From Bacteroidota bacterium (lineage in GTDB: Bacteria; Bacteroidota; Bacteroidia; Chitinophagales; Chitinophagaceae), in the NCBI GenBank assembly GCA_018266575.1, contig JAFEAE010000012.1:62001-126000 (forward strand): a DNA stretch of 64,000 nt. The letters are read 5' to 3'. Below, piece by piece: positions 55,203 to 64,000 of the stretch. The stretch's first letter is position 1, and each line of letters starts with the position of its first letter. The translations under genes and the position numbers were made by a program. Under the pieces are notes generated by a model. That model saw only the letters and a list, made by a program, of their open reading frames with translations. It made no database searches and was not told the origin of the DNA.

Positions 55203-55670
55203 TCAGTCATTTAAAATGATGACGTTTGAAGATGCTGTAACAGTGTCGCTTGTTTTGTTCCGGGAATCTTTTATATAAAAACTAAAACGTGAGGTATCAT
55301 TTTCCCCTGCAAATTGAGGAGGGTCAGGCAGGTATCCATAATTTGTAGGGCCTGGCGTGTAACGCACGAATGAGAGCGAAAATTGCCCTTTGTTTACACT
55401 GGTATAAGGCGGCACAGGATAGGAAAGATATACAAACTCATTTACTGTGCCAGCCTGTTTCGCATTCAACCTGTGTTCTATTATAAAAAAAGAATCAATT
55501 ACAGAACTGCCTTCTTCTGTAAAATCGAAATTAACAGAAAAAATATCGCTTCTTGAAACAACTCCTGGCCCGATGGATGTAAGTTTAATGGTAGGCTTTC
55601 CGTCATTGTTTTTTGAACATGAAATGAGCGCAAGCAGGAAAACCGGTACGAGAATATAGCAGAACTTCAT
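55203..55670 (-). CDS. Lipoprotein of unknown function
   Basis: 155 residues, lipobox 'LALISCSKN'. The rest is beta-rich and resembles an Ig-like/FN-like fold ('DIFSVNFDFTEEGSSVIDSFFII'). No known motif. It precedes the UbiA-like gene by 5 bp. Confidence 0.7.
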   Translation of the reverse strand: MKFCYILVPVFLLALISCSKNNDGKPTIKLTSIGPGVVSRSDIFSVNFDFTEEGSSVIDSFFIIEHRLNAKQAGTVNEFVYLSYPVPPYTSVNKGQFSLSFVRYTPGPTNYGYLPDPPQFAGENDTSRFSFYIKDSRNKTSDTVTASSNVIILND

Positions 55671-55756
55671 GACTCTGATTTAGTATTACACAAACGTACG
55701 TGATTTTTGAGGAAAAGGTTTACTATTGCTTGATTTTTTACAATTCATTTACAGGG

Positions 55757-56737
55757 ATGGCAATTGAAATTTCTCAGCAGGTTTTTAATATAAACGAAAG
55801 CGGTTTCGATCGTTTGGCAATAGATATTTTCCGCTTTCAATACGAAAGGAACCCTGTGTATAAATCTTTCACCGATGCTTTGAATATTGACCCTTACGTG
55901 ATTGATGCTGTTACTAAAATTCCTTTTTTACCAATACGGTTTTTTAAAACGCACGTTATCAAAACAACCACTTTTGAACCTGAATTTATTTTTGAAAGCA
56001 GTGGTACCACTCAAACTGTTAACAGCCGTCATTATGTAAAAGATTTGTCGGTTTATGAAAGAAGTTTTCTGTATGCATTTGAACGGTTTTATGGCGATCC
56101 CGGAGAATGGTGCATAATCGGTTTATTGCCTTCTTATCTCGAACGAAATAATTCTTCTTTAATCATGATGGTTGATCGGTTGGTTAAAGAAAGCCATCAC
56201 CCTGGCAGCGGCTTTTATTTATATGAACACGATAAACTGCACAAAATGTTAATGCAGTTGGAAACGGATAGGCAAAAAACACTACTCATTGGCGTTAGTT
56301 TTGCGTTGCTCGATTTTGCAGAGAAGTATGCGATGCAACTAAAGCACACGGTGGTTATGGAAACAGGTGGGATGAAAGGGCGAAGAAAAGAATTGACGCG
56401 GGGTGAGTTGCATAAAATATTGAAAACAAGGTTAGGGGTAGATACAATTCATTCTGAATATGGGATGACGGAATTATTATCACAGGCATATTCCAAATCA
56501 GATGGGATTTTTGAACCTGTGCCATGGATGAAGATATTGGTAAGGGCGGAAGACGACCCATTCGATGTTCAGCAAAAAGGAGCAGGGATTATAAATGTGA
56601 TTGACCTTGCGAATATTTATTCATGCAGTTTTATTGCAACGGATGATGTCGGGAAAATTTTTGGCGATGGGAAATTTGAAATTTCCGGCCGTGTTGATAA
56701 CAGTGATATCCGCGGATGCAGCTTACTGATAGTGTGA
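55757..56737 (+). CDS. LuxE-like acyl-protein synthetase
   Basis: 326 residues from ATG 55757; the longer open frame to 55700 has no domain. It shows the adenylate-forming-type LuxE signatures 'FESSGTTQTVNSRH', 'GGMKGRRKELTRGELH' and 'IHSEYGMTELLSQAYS'. LuxE activates acyl groups for transfer in luciferase fatty acid reductases, but in many non-luminous bacteria it occurs alone, as here (no LuxC or LuxD near). Its last 15 bp overlap the 3' end of the convergent oxidoreductase gene. Confidence 0.85.
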   Translation: MAIEISQQVFNINESGFDRLAIDIFRFQYERNPVYKSFTDALNIDPYVIDAVTKIPFLPIRFFKTHVIKTTTFEPEFIFESSGTTQTVNSRHYVKDLSVYERSFLYAFERFYGDPGEWCIIGLLPSYLERNNSSLIMMVDRLVKESHHPGSGFYLYEHDKLHKMLMQLETDRQKTLLIGVSFALLDFAEKYAMQLKHTVVMETGGMKGRRKELTRGELHKILKTRLGVDTIHSEYGMTELLSQAYSKSDGIFEPVPWMKILVRAEDDPFDVQQKGAGIINVIDLANIYSCSFIATDDVGKIFGDGKFEISGRVDNSDIRGCSLLIV

Positions 56738-57799
56738 TTGAATGAAACCGGTACAATCAACTGTGCATTTTTTTTGGTTGCTTTCCATTGCCAATTCTAC
56801 CATGCGGATGGTATTGAAACCATGTTCGGGTTTTTCTTTTAATTCCGCGCCATTCACCAATGTCTCATAAAGGTTATTATAATACATGCCAAAGCTTCCG
56901 GCCAATGAAGGATATTTTTCTTTGATAATTTTGCCATCAATTTCTGTGTGCAATAATCCCCATTGTTCTTTTGGTTCTTCGCCCCAATGTGGCGCTGTCG
57001 GCAGCACTCCTTCTTTTAATAAAGCTTCCTGCGGTTCTTCGCCGAATTTTATAAAAGAACCATTCGTTCCGTGGATCATATATTTCGGGCCGGGCTCACG
57101 CACAAGCATACCCGATTCTAAAATTACTTTTGTAAAACCATAATCAAGCCGCAGGTCAAAATAATCATCTGCTCTTGCATGTGGCCGTTGCAGGCGTACA
57201 TCTGCAGTAATTGTTTTTGGGATTCCAAACAACACTAATGCCTGGTCTATTAAGTGCGAGCCAAGATCATATAAAATGCCGCTTCCGGGTTTGTTTTCTT
57301 CTCTCCATGCATTTGGTTTTGGCCCCGGGCGGTAACGATCGTAGTGTGCTTCGAATTCTACAATGTCTCCCAGCAATTTTTCCTTCAATATTTTTTTTAT
57401 CGTAAGAAAATCGCAAACATATCTCCTGTTCTGAAAAACACTCAAAACCTTGTTTGTTTTTTTGGAAAGATCGATCAATAATTGTGCATCCGTTGTTGTT
57501 ATCGTGAAAGGTTTTTCCAGCACAACATTTTTCCCTGCAAGCAATGCTTTTTGTGTGTATTCAAGATGGGTGTCGTTTGGCGTTGTAATTACTACAAGAT
57601 CAATTGCCGGATCGGCGACCAGTTCTTCAATGGAACGGACAACATTTACAAAGGGGTATTTTTGTTTGGAAAGATCATTGTGCCGTTCAAGAACAGATAC
57701 TAACTGGTATTCCTTCATGGTGGTGATAAAAGGAGCATGCATTACCTGTGCAGCAATGCCAAAACCAACAAGGCCAACTTTAACTGGAGGAGTGATCAT
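56723..57799 (-). CDS. Gfo/Idh/MocA-family oxidoreductase
   Basis: 358 residues. N-terminal NAD(P)-binding 'VGLVGFGIAAQVMHAPF', then 'VITTPNDTHLEYTQKALLAGKNVVLEKPFT' (catalytic-site Lys in the EKP motif), and the C-terminal sheet domain with 'GSGILYDLGSHLIDQAL'. It oxidises or reduces sugars or similar polyols. Substrate unknown. Confidence 0.95.
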   Translation of the reverse strand: MITPPVKVGLVGFGIAAQVMHAPFITTMKEYQLVSVLERHNDLSKQKYPFVNVVRSIEELVADPAIDLVVITTPNDTHLEYTQKALLAGKNVVLEKPFTITTTDAQLLIDLSKKTNKVLSVFQNRRYVCDFLTIKKILKEKLLGDIVEFEAHYDRYRPGPKPNAWREENKPGSGILYDLGSHLIDQALVLFGIPKTITADVRLQRPHARADDYFDLRLDYGFTKVILESGMLVREPGPKYMIHGTNGSFIKFGEEPQEALLKEGVLPTAPHWGEEPKEQWGLLHTEIDGKIIKEKYPSLAGSFGMYYNNLYETLVNGAELKEKPEHGFNTIRMVELAMESNQKKCTVDCTGFIQSHYQ

Positions 57800-58185
57800 A
57801 TTGCAAAGTAATGAAAATAGGGGACAGGGGTATTATTTTAGTTTAAAATGAAGGGAATAGTTACCGGTGAAGGCTTTTGCCGTTAAAGAATATCTTAGTA
57901 TCACTATCACGCATATCCGAAAATGTACCTCTCTCTTAAATCTCCCGTATTTTAGAGAGATTAAATGAAAATAGTTTGCTGAAGCTCTACACTAAGTGAT
58001 TGCATTTCACAATTTAGGTGCCTGCAATTAGAAACTTCTAAACGAATTGTTGATCAGGGTTAACCATTTAACAAGCGTGTAAATAATAATATTTAGACAC
58101 ATATAAATAGGCACCCTGTTTTTTTCTTTGCTTATACGGTGTTTTGTTAACCGGGCGTTTGCTATTTGGAAACATATAATTGCTG
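57800..58185. other. Intergenic region, divergent
   Basis: 386 bp, AT-rich. I see no gene and no convincing promoter motif, though 'GTTTGCTATTTGG' near 58160 resembles a -7 box missing two bases. Confidence 0.4.
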
Positions 58186-59376
58186 ATGAATACTCCTGTC
58201 GCCAATATCCTGAACCTTACCGGAAAAATTCGGTTATGCATTTGCGTTATATCCAGTTGCTTTTTTTTGCTTATCCCTTCTTTTGCTTATGAACAATGTG
58301 ATAGTATTGCGGGTCCGTATGATGCAGGAACGGGTGCCACGCAGACCTTATCCGGAGGGGCGTACACGTTTTCTTCCACGTCGAATGTAACGTCTTCCGA
58401 CAACCAATTTGCCTCTGTTACAGCAACTGTTGTATTGTTATCGGGGGTTACCAATTATATAACAGCGACCAATTTTAATTTTAATGCTGCCGGTATTAAC
58501 CCTGCCTCCACAGTTTGTGGTATTGAAGTTGACGTTCAGAAAAAAGGATCGGTATTAACTGTTTTGGGAGTTCCAACAGCGTTTATTACCGACAATGTGG
58601 TTAGTATAATCAAGAACAATACAATCATAACAGCGGCGAACAGGGCGCAGTCGGGAAACTGGGCTACTTCAGATACGTGGTACAGTTACGGGAGCACTAC
58701 GGATGCCTGGGGAACTACATGGACATTGGCTGATGTATTGTCTTCAGATTTTGGTGTTGCAATTTCTGCAAGGCTTACATCTATTGCTACACTTCTGCCT
58801 ACAGCAAGTATTGATAATATCCGCATCAAGATTTATTATGATAACGGAAGTTCATTGTTGCCGCTGCAATTAACTTCTTTTGATGTGCAGGCAAATGAGA
58901 ACAGATCTGCTGTTGTTAGATGGAGTTCTGCTACTACAAACAGAAACGCTTTATTTATAGTTGAACGGTCGGCAGATGGAATTTCATGGGTGGCTGTTGA
59001 TTCAATTGCCGCAAATGAAAAAGCATTAACTAACGGTTATCAATACACGGATAAAGCGCCGCTGCAGGGAGAATCTTATTACCGGCTACGGATTGTGAGT
59101 AATGGAGCGAAGGAGCTCATTTCAGAAATAAAGGCTATATATATTTCTGGGATTGTATCTCATCGCCTGTACCCAAACCCGGCTTCGGAGTATATTATTG
59201 TTTCGAATGCAGGAGCAAGTTCAATTGTACGGGTTGCAGACATTTCAGGACGAATGTGCAATGTAAGTTCTCAAGCTGCTGCAGATGGAAGTATAAAGAT
59301 TAACCTGAGTAATCTTGTTAACGGCACGTACTTTGTTTCGGTTAACCATGTTGTTTATAGTTTTATAAAGAAATAA
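58186..59376 (+). CDS. Secreted protein with C-terminal T9SS sorting domain
   Basis: 396 residues from ATG 58186 (TTG 58180 in frame). Long signal peptide ('SCFFLLIPSFAYEQ'), a ~190-residue beta-rich N-domain, then an FN3-like module ('LQLTSFDVQANENRSAVVRW', 'YRLRIVSNGAKE'), and a type A T9SS C-terminal domain ('RLYPNPASEYIIVSN', 'VNGTYFVSV'). Expected on the cell surface or released. The N-domain has no motif I recognise. Confidence 0.88.
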   Translation: MNTPVANILNLTGKIRLCICVISSCFFLLIPSFAYEQCDSIAGPYDAGTGATQTLSGGAYTFSSTSNVTSSDNQFASVTATVVLLSGVTNYITATNFNFNAAGINPASTVCGIEVDVQKKGSVLTVLGVPTAFITDNVVSIIKNNTIITAANRAQSGNWATSDTWYSYGSTTDAWGTTWTLADVLSSDFGVAISARLTSIATLLPTASIDNIRIKIYYDNGSSLLPLQLTSFDVQANENRSAVVRWSSATTNRNALFIVERSADGISWVAVDSIAANEKALTNGYQYTDKAPLQGESYYRLRIVSNGAKELISEIKAIYISGIVSHRLYPNPASEYIIVSNAGASSIVRVADISGRMCNVSSQAAADGSIKINLSNLVNGTYFVSVNHVVYSFIKK

Positions 59377-59501
59377 ACAGGACAGGGCTTTTGATTTTTT
59401 TCACTCGAAGGCAGTGACTGCAACGTGTAATCAAGCTTCTTTTGCGACTTAATTACTTATGTTACTTTGGATAAAACAGGGATTATCGTTATAAACCTGA
59501 A

Positions 59502-59572
59502 GTTCAATAGTAGCAATACGGATGAACGAAATGCGACGCAACGATGCTTAACCGGAGTTACTAAGGCTGGTA
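59502..59572 (+). repeat. Dispersed repeat, copy C
   Basis: Aligns with copy B over 71 bp with few changes and one small gap: GTTCAATAGTAGCA, ATGAACG, TGCGACGCAACGATGCT, AACCGGAGTTAC, GGCTGGTA. Confidence 0.75.
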
Positions 59573-59674
59573 GAAAAAATGTAAGGTGTGAGATGTAAGA
59601 TGTGTTGAAGGAAAGGAGTGAATGGTAAGTGTTAAGTAATGAGCAATCATCGGCCTTTGGTCAACGAACATCAT

Positions 59675-59703
59675 AAAAAAAATGGCCGCAAAAATTGCGG
59701 CCA
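59675..59703 (-). terminator. Intrinsic terminator of the FG-GAP protein gene
   Basis: On the minus strand a perfect 9-bp stem (TGGCCGCAA/TTGCGGCCA) with a 3-base loop is followed by eight T, 45 bp after the gene's stop codon. Confidence 0.85.
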
Positions 59704-59748
59704 CGCATGTTGGTTTAATAATCCGTCCTTGAAGAATCCCTTATTATT

Positions 59749-62709
59749 TTATTGTTTGATCAATTTGGTAGAATAGGTTTCACTGCCGCTTATTATCCTT
59801 ACCAGGTACATCCCTTTGCTTAAGGAAGAAAGGTCATTAACCTGGAATGTGTTGATGCCGGCGGCAACTGCAGATGATTGCCTGCGTATGAGCTTGCCCG
59901 TTAGATCGTACAATTGTATTTCGGCGGTGTTGTTTTGTGTTGAAGACAATTGTATAGTGATGAAACTGTTGAATGGGTTGTTCACTGTAACTCGGCCTGC
60001 AATGTTTGTGTTGAAGTCGACAGCTTTTATAGTTGTGTAGAAGAAACCATTATCAAGGTCTTCCTGTTTAATGCGATAATAACTAATGCCACTGTAAGGA
60101 TGGTTATCTGTCAATGAGAAACTTGTTGCAGTATCACTATTAGGGCTTGCGGGCAGCAAACCGAAATTTTCCCAGGTTGTGCCATTGGTGCTGCGTTCGA
60201 TGATGTATGCATTTACATTTCTTTCCGTAGACACTTTCCATGAGATCAAAACCTTGTTGTCGATAGTAGGCACTGCATTAAAGTCTGTAATAATCAATGG
60301 TAATGATTGTGCGCTGCTGCATATCTGGGGGTCGTATACATAGGATTTCCCAATGCCGTTATCGCCTGCAGCAAGCCCGAATAATGTTCCCAAAGTATTG
60401 CCAAGATTTAGTAACCCGGTCCCGAAATCAAGTGTGCGTGCGGGAGATCCGATCAATACTTTTGATGTACCTGAAATCCCTTTTACTTTTCCTGCACCTG
60501 CAACGCTGTAACCAATAAGTGAAGCTGCGTTAACGCCTAATGTAGGATCATACGTTGCACTCAACGTCCAGCCCGGATTTGTTTGATACGTTCCATCTGA
60601 ATTACCAAAGTAAATATATGCAGACCCACCGGCAACATTTGCCCCGATAAGCTGTGCACCGGAAGAAGCGGGTTCGCCAATTACAAGATCGCTGATGCCA
60701 TCGCAGTTCATATCATTTGCATTATCTATGGAATAACCGAATAATAAATTACTTTGAACGAGGTTTAAAATATTGTTGCTGTTTCGGGGAGAACTTAATT
60801 GTTGATTTGGTGCTATAGATCCGGATGCACCCGGGTTTTTTACAAACACGCTAACTGTTCCTGTTTTCACTTGTAATCCGCTGAGTAAATTAGTTAATGC
60901 CCCACCGAGCGGCGCACCAACAATGATATTGCCGGTATGAAAACCTGCGGTGTTTTTTACGCCTTTTACAGAAAGGCCGAACAAATTCACCAGGTTGGAA
61001 AGTGTTCCTGAGAGATTGGTGATTAAGCCTCCGTTTGATGCAACAAGGGTAGCGCCTGGTGCATTGCCTGCACCAGAGCCGTTTCCGTAATATACCATCA
61101 CACTTCCCTGTAGCAATTTGCCGCTTAATAAACTACTTATGGAGCTAAGGTCAATACCGGCAGGGGCGCCTATTGCAATATCCGCATATCCGTCACCGTT
61201 ATAATCACCAACTCCATCTACACTATATCCGAATAAAAGGCCGGAGACATTTGAAGAGAGTAGGCCGAGGCCAAGTAAAGAAGTTGTAGGCGGGTTTAAT
61301 TTCTGCAGAGAGTAATTGGTGCCGGATGATTGTGATAAAAATAAAAAGGCGCCGCCGGATTGAACATCTGCCGTGTATGTTGTAGAAGTGCCGAGTAATG
61401 GTATTGTGATTGTTGTTACGTTGATCCCGAGATAAGCCGGTGAACCAACAAGAATATCTTTTTTGCCATCATTGTTCATGTCGTCTGTTACTGCAACTGA
61501 AAAACCAAACAATGCATTTACATTCAGGTTGATGCTGTTTTGAATGATATTCATCCCACTGAGTTGCAATGTAAGCAGCGGAGCGGTTGCCACAGAAGTA
61601 AGGTTTGATCCGTTAAAAACATATACTCTGCCCACAGTACCGCTGCCACCAGTTGACAATGTGATCTTATCTAATGGTGCGCCAACAATGATATCGCTTC
61701 TGCCATCATTATTGATGTCGCCGCCTGCAATACTGAAACCAAATAAAGCACCTGCAATAGCGGTAGAAGGTTGCATCTCTACATCAGGAGTAACAGATAA
61801 ACCGTTTTTACTTCCATAATAAACGAATACAGCACCGACTGCAAGCATTTCACCAGTACCGGAAATAACGTCTGGCATTCCGGGAGCTCCGATTGCAATG
61901 TCCGCATAACCATCGCCGTTAACATCGCCTACCCCTGCAACTGAAAACCCATATAATGCATCAATAGCGAGTTGCCCGATCACTGAAGGCAAAATGCCTT
62001 GGGCGGTGCCCGACCATTCTGAAGTGTGGTTCAACGGATCGATCGTTATCGGGTATACTGCATCTTTATCTTCTGCAATAATATCAAGCACATTGTTTGC
62101 AGAAAGCTGCATGTGCGCTTTCAATATTTTCCCTGCTGCATCCCACACTTTCAATCCATCGTACTTTATAGTAGCTTTTTTATTGGCTTCTGTAAATACT
62201 AATGCATCATCATTCAACATATTTACAGACATATTTTTCGCTTGTAACTGAATGCTCACATCAAGGTTTTTATTTCCTTCTGGTTTTGATGCGATGATAA
62301 AATTCTGCCTCAATCCATCTTCGTTATTAATATATTCAGTTTTATATAAGCCATGGTCCTGCAACAAATAGTTTTCTTTGAAAGAATTCTTTGAAGTTGC
62401 CTCGACCGGGAAAGAGGTTTTGCCTTTTGAAATCCGGATTACGGAAAATGAATTTGACCATGTGTCTCCAGTATTATTCTCCGTATATCGCATCGGTTCA
62501 ACACAATATCCCCGGTCGTTTATTTGATATACTACATGCTGAGCAACGTTTGCACATGTAAAAGATGAAGGTGATGATTTCTTAAAAAAATATTCGCGTT
62601 TTTGAAGAAATGATTGCGCTTTGTTTTGCCAATCTTCCTGTTGCGATTGTGCATTTGTGAAAAGAAAACATCCGGAGAAAATAACTGACAGAAGTAAAAA
62701 ATGTTTCAT
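59749..62709 (-). CDS. Secreted FG-GAP (integrin alpha-like) repeat protein with T9SS sorting domain
   Basis: 986 residues. Signal peptide ('FLFTNAQS'), an N-terminal ~200-residue domain, then at least seven FG-GAP/integrin-type repeats, most with Ca-binding-like 'DVNGDGYADIAIGAPG', 'DINNDGRSDIIVGAPL' or 'DYNGDGYADIAIGAPA'. A C-terminal FN3-like segment and a T9SS type A domain ('FNSFITIQLSS', 'LSKGMYLVRI') follow. It should fold as a beta-propeller on the outer surface, likely in adhesion. Complete. Confidence 0.9.
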   Translation of the reverse strand: MKHFLLLSVIFSGCFLFTNAQSQQEDWQNKAQSFLQKREYFFKKSSPSSFTCANVAQHVVYQINDRGYCVEPMRYTENNTGDTWSNSFSVIRISKGKTSFPVEATSKNSFKENYLLQDHGLYKTEYINNEDGLRQNFIIASKPEGNKNLDVSIQLQAKNMSVNMLNDDALVFTEANKKATIKYDGLKVWDAAGKILKAHMQLSANNVLDIIAEDKDAVYPITIDPLNHTSEWSGTAQGILPSVIGQLAIDALYGFSVAGVGDVNGDGYADIAIGAPGMPDVISGTGEMLAVGAVFVYYGSKNGLSVTPDVEMQPSTAIAGALFGFSIAGGDINNDGRSDIIVGAPLDKITLSTGGSGTVGRVYVFNGSNLTSVATAPLLTLQLSGMNIIQNSINLNVNALFGFSVAVTDDMNNDGKKDILVGSPAYLGINVTTITIPLLGTSTTYTADVQSGGAFLFLSQSSGTNYSLQKLNPPTTSLLGLGLLSSNVSGLLFGYSVDGVGDYNGDGYADIAIGAPAGIDLSSISSLLSGKLLQGSVMVYYGNGSGAGNAPGATLVASNGGLITNLSGTLSNLVNLFGLSVKGVKNTAGFHTGNIIVGAPLGGALTNLLSGLQVKTGTVSVFVKNPGASGSIAPNQQLSSPRNSNNILNLVQSNLLFGYSIDNANDMNCDGISDLVIGEPASSGAQLIGANVAGGSAYIYFGNSDGTYQTNPGWTLSATYDPTLGVNAASLIGYSVAGAGKVKGISGTSKVLIGSPARTLDFGTGLLNLGNTLGTLFGLAAGDNGIGKSYVYDPQICSSAQSLPLIITDFNAVPTIDNKVLISWKVSTERNVNAYIIERSTNGTTWENFGLLPASPNSDTATSFSLTDNHPYSGISYYRIKQEDLDNGFFYTTIKAVDFNTNIAGRVTVNNPFNSFITIQLSSTQNNTAEIQLYDLTGKLIRRQSSAVAAGINTFQVNDLSSLSKGMYLVRIISGSETYSTKLIKQ

Positions 62710-63572
62710 GATTTAGGGTTTAAATTCAAAAACTGATTAACCTGGTTTCTACGGGATATAAATGGCTGCAGTATGGATAAATCTTTGCTTGTTCCACAAA
62801 TGATGTGGAATTATTTTGTACATGATACACCGATGTACAATTACTTGCTTTAGCAGTATTTTGGGTTAATGGGCCACGGCAATATTCTTTTTGCGTAAGT
62901 AAAGAGAATCGTAATTAAATAAAGTACCAATTAAAGAAGATGCCGGAATTATACGAGGAATTTCGAGGATAAAGGGTATCGCGATTAACAACTGTTGATG
63001 TAAGTATGAATATCGGATTGTGATACTAATGTAGAACCTATGTTATTTTTTTGCAAGAAATTAAATGATGAATTTCACGTCCTAAATAATCTCTCTTATT
63101 TGCATTTATGATGCCGGTAGAAGAACTCCTAATTAAATTATTGTTATTAGGAAATTTGCGAACCGGTTTTTTAAATTTACTTACTCAATAACCCTTAGTT
63201 GAACAGACAAATGCGGGGATTACTTAATAAATACTCAGGTTTCTATATTTATTTATCAGGGCAAAACTGCTTTTTGGCAGGTTGGTTATCACGAAAAAAA
63301 AATGGTGAAAACCGCTACGGTAAAGGGTTTTAATATTTCTATAACAGGGTTTGGCATCATGAAACCAGGCAAATTATGGTTTGAAACAATGTTTGCCCCA
63401 GGTTACTTTTGTGTTGTCAATGCAAGAATGCAATAACATAACAACAACCATATAACAGGCATTCTTCCACTTCATCTTTCGTTGCTTCCTTTCTATTGTT
63501 TGCCCCATCAATTGCCTGCCGGAAATTTTTTTAATGTAAAATTTTATTTAGTAAACTTTAAAATTTAAGACC
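62710..63572. other. 863-bp intergenic region
   Basis: Very AT-rich. The best ORF (about 44 codons from 63303) looks like chance and overlaps the promoter. Apart from the promoter at 63380-63411 I see no structured RNA, repeat or gene. Part of it may be a leader of the downstream gene. Confidence 0.5.
63380..63411 (+). promoter_or_regulatory. Near-consensus promoter of the secreted-protein gene
   Basis: TTTG (63380-63383), a 20-bp spacer and TACTTTTG (63404-63411): both elements match the Bacteroidota consensus TTTG/TAnnTTTG with ideal spacing. The implied leader is about 155 nt to the ATG at 63573. Confidence 0.65.
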
Positions 63573-64000
63573 ATGAAACCTGTATTTAAAACAATCGTAA
63601 AAGCAATTTCAGTAGCTGCTACTGGCGCTTTTTTAATTGCTGTAAACCCGGCAAATAGTAATGCTAACCCGGTAAAAGGTAGCAAAGAAAAATTTGCTGC
63701 AGTTAACGAGTCTCAAGTTGATGTGAAGTATGTTGGATCAAACACAGAAAGCTTTGTTTTCCGCGTTGAATTTAATAACCCGTCTGCACAGTCATTTTTC
63801 CTTGTTGTAAAAAATGATGAAGGCGATATCATTTACAGCCAGAAATTCAACGATGCACATTTTTCAAAAACAATCCATTTACTGAAAGAAGAAAACGAAA
63901 CCACAAGCATTCATCCTACTTTCGAGATCACTGCAGGAAGCCAACAGGTTAAACGCAGCTTCGAGATCAGCAGGAAGTATACGGAAGATGTATTGGTGAC
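63573..64000 (+). CDS. Secreted protein of unknown function (3' truncated by window)
   Basis: An open frame from ATG 63573 runs to the window edge (at least 142 residues). Signal peptide 'VAATGAFLIAVNPANSNAN', then a beta-rich domain ('SFVFRVEFNNPSAQSFFLVV', 'DIIYSQKFNDAHFSK', 'FEITAGSQQVKRSFEIS') resembling an Ig-like fold. Such short exported proteins are common in Chitinophagaceae without known function. Strong promoter upstream suggests high expression. Confidence 0.75.
   Translation, partial: MKPVFKTIVKAISVAATGAFLIAVNPANSNANPVKGSKEKFAAVNESQVDVKYVGSNTESFVFRVEFNNPSAQSFFLVVKNDEGDIIYSQKFNDAHFSKTIHLLKEENETTSIHPTFEITAGSQQVKRSFEISRKYTEDVLV

Larger units (their letters stand above)
59377..59748. 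other. Intergenic region with repeat C and a terminator
   Basis: 372 bp between convergent secreted-protein genes. It holds dispersed repeat copy C and the minus-strand terminator at 59675-59703; no ORF. Confidence 0.6.

Noticed and set aside
63303..63437. 44-codon ORF in the intergenic region
   Set aside because: No signal, no homologous look, and it spans the near-consensus promoter of the next gene.

Overview
This is a 64 kb stretch of a Bacteroidota chromosome, most likely family Chitinophagaceae. I infer this from FecI/FecR/TonB-receptor triads, two secreted proteins ending in type IX secretion (Por) sorting domains, TAnnTTTG-type -7 promoter elements, weak Shine-Dalgarno sites, and many AT-rich genes for lipoproteins and beta-barrels. 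All assignments are read from sequence; no database search was run.

Layout. 1-5724: the end of a flavin monooxygenase-like gene, then a TonB-dependent receptor, a beta-helix lipoprotein and a diheme cytochrome that look like one export/respiratory module. 5844-13580 (minus): a secreted GH63/MGH1-like glycosidase and a complete RND efflux operon (adaptor, pump, outer-membrane channel). 13814-20935 (minus): a nitric-oxide/nitrosative-stress block consisting of a Crp/Fnr regulator, a heme-copper-oxidase-I-like membrane protein, the di-iron repair protein Ric/ScdA, two response regulators and a six-PAS histidine kinase. 21211-27944 (plus, divergent from the regulator): a clade II (Sec-type) nitrous oxide reductase operon with cytochrome c, nosZ, a membrane-protein/NosL fusion, nosD, nosF, nosY and a group III truncated hemoglobin. 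Two dyads of the form ATGAY-N4-RTCAT sit at the right places to tie these two blocks into one regulon.

28158-31286 (minus): a DUF5777 barrel, YceI, an OB-fold protein and two lipoproteins carrying three cytochrome-like domains with unusual heme-motif spacing. 31613-35901 (plus): ECF sigma, FecR anti-sigma and a TonB transducer. 36069-39820: a small, decaying island next to tRNA-Asp, bounded by 113-bp imperfect direct repeats. It holds a tandem family of small membrane proteins, one frameshifted member with a C-terminus resembling Rhs toxins, and a frameshifted M50-TPR gene.

39983-48508: housekeeping genes (accA, dapA, rnz, fructosamine kinase, a STAS protein, clpC, bioB), with copies of a dispersed ~60-70 bp repeat. 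48531-54260 (minus): an operon-like set of M42 aminopeptidase, a 56-aa membrane protein, a methyltransferase and two membrane alkaline-phosphatase-superfamily enzymes, probably a surface-modification system. 54349-64000: a degenerate UbiA-like protein, a LuxE-like acyl ligase, a Gfo/Idh/MocA oxidoreductase, two T9SS cargo proteins and the start of a secreted protein behind a near-consensus promoter.
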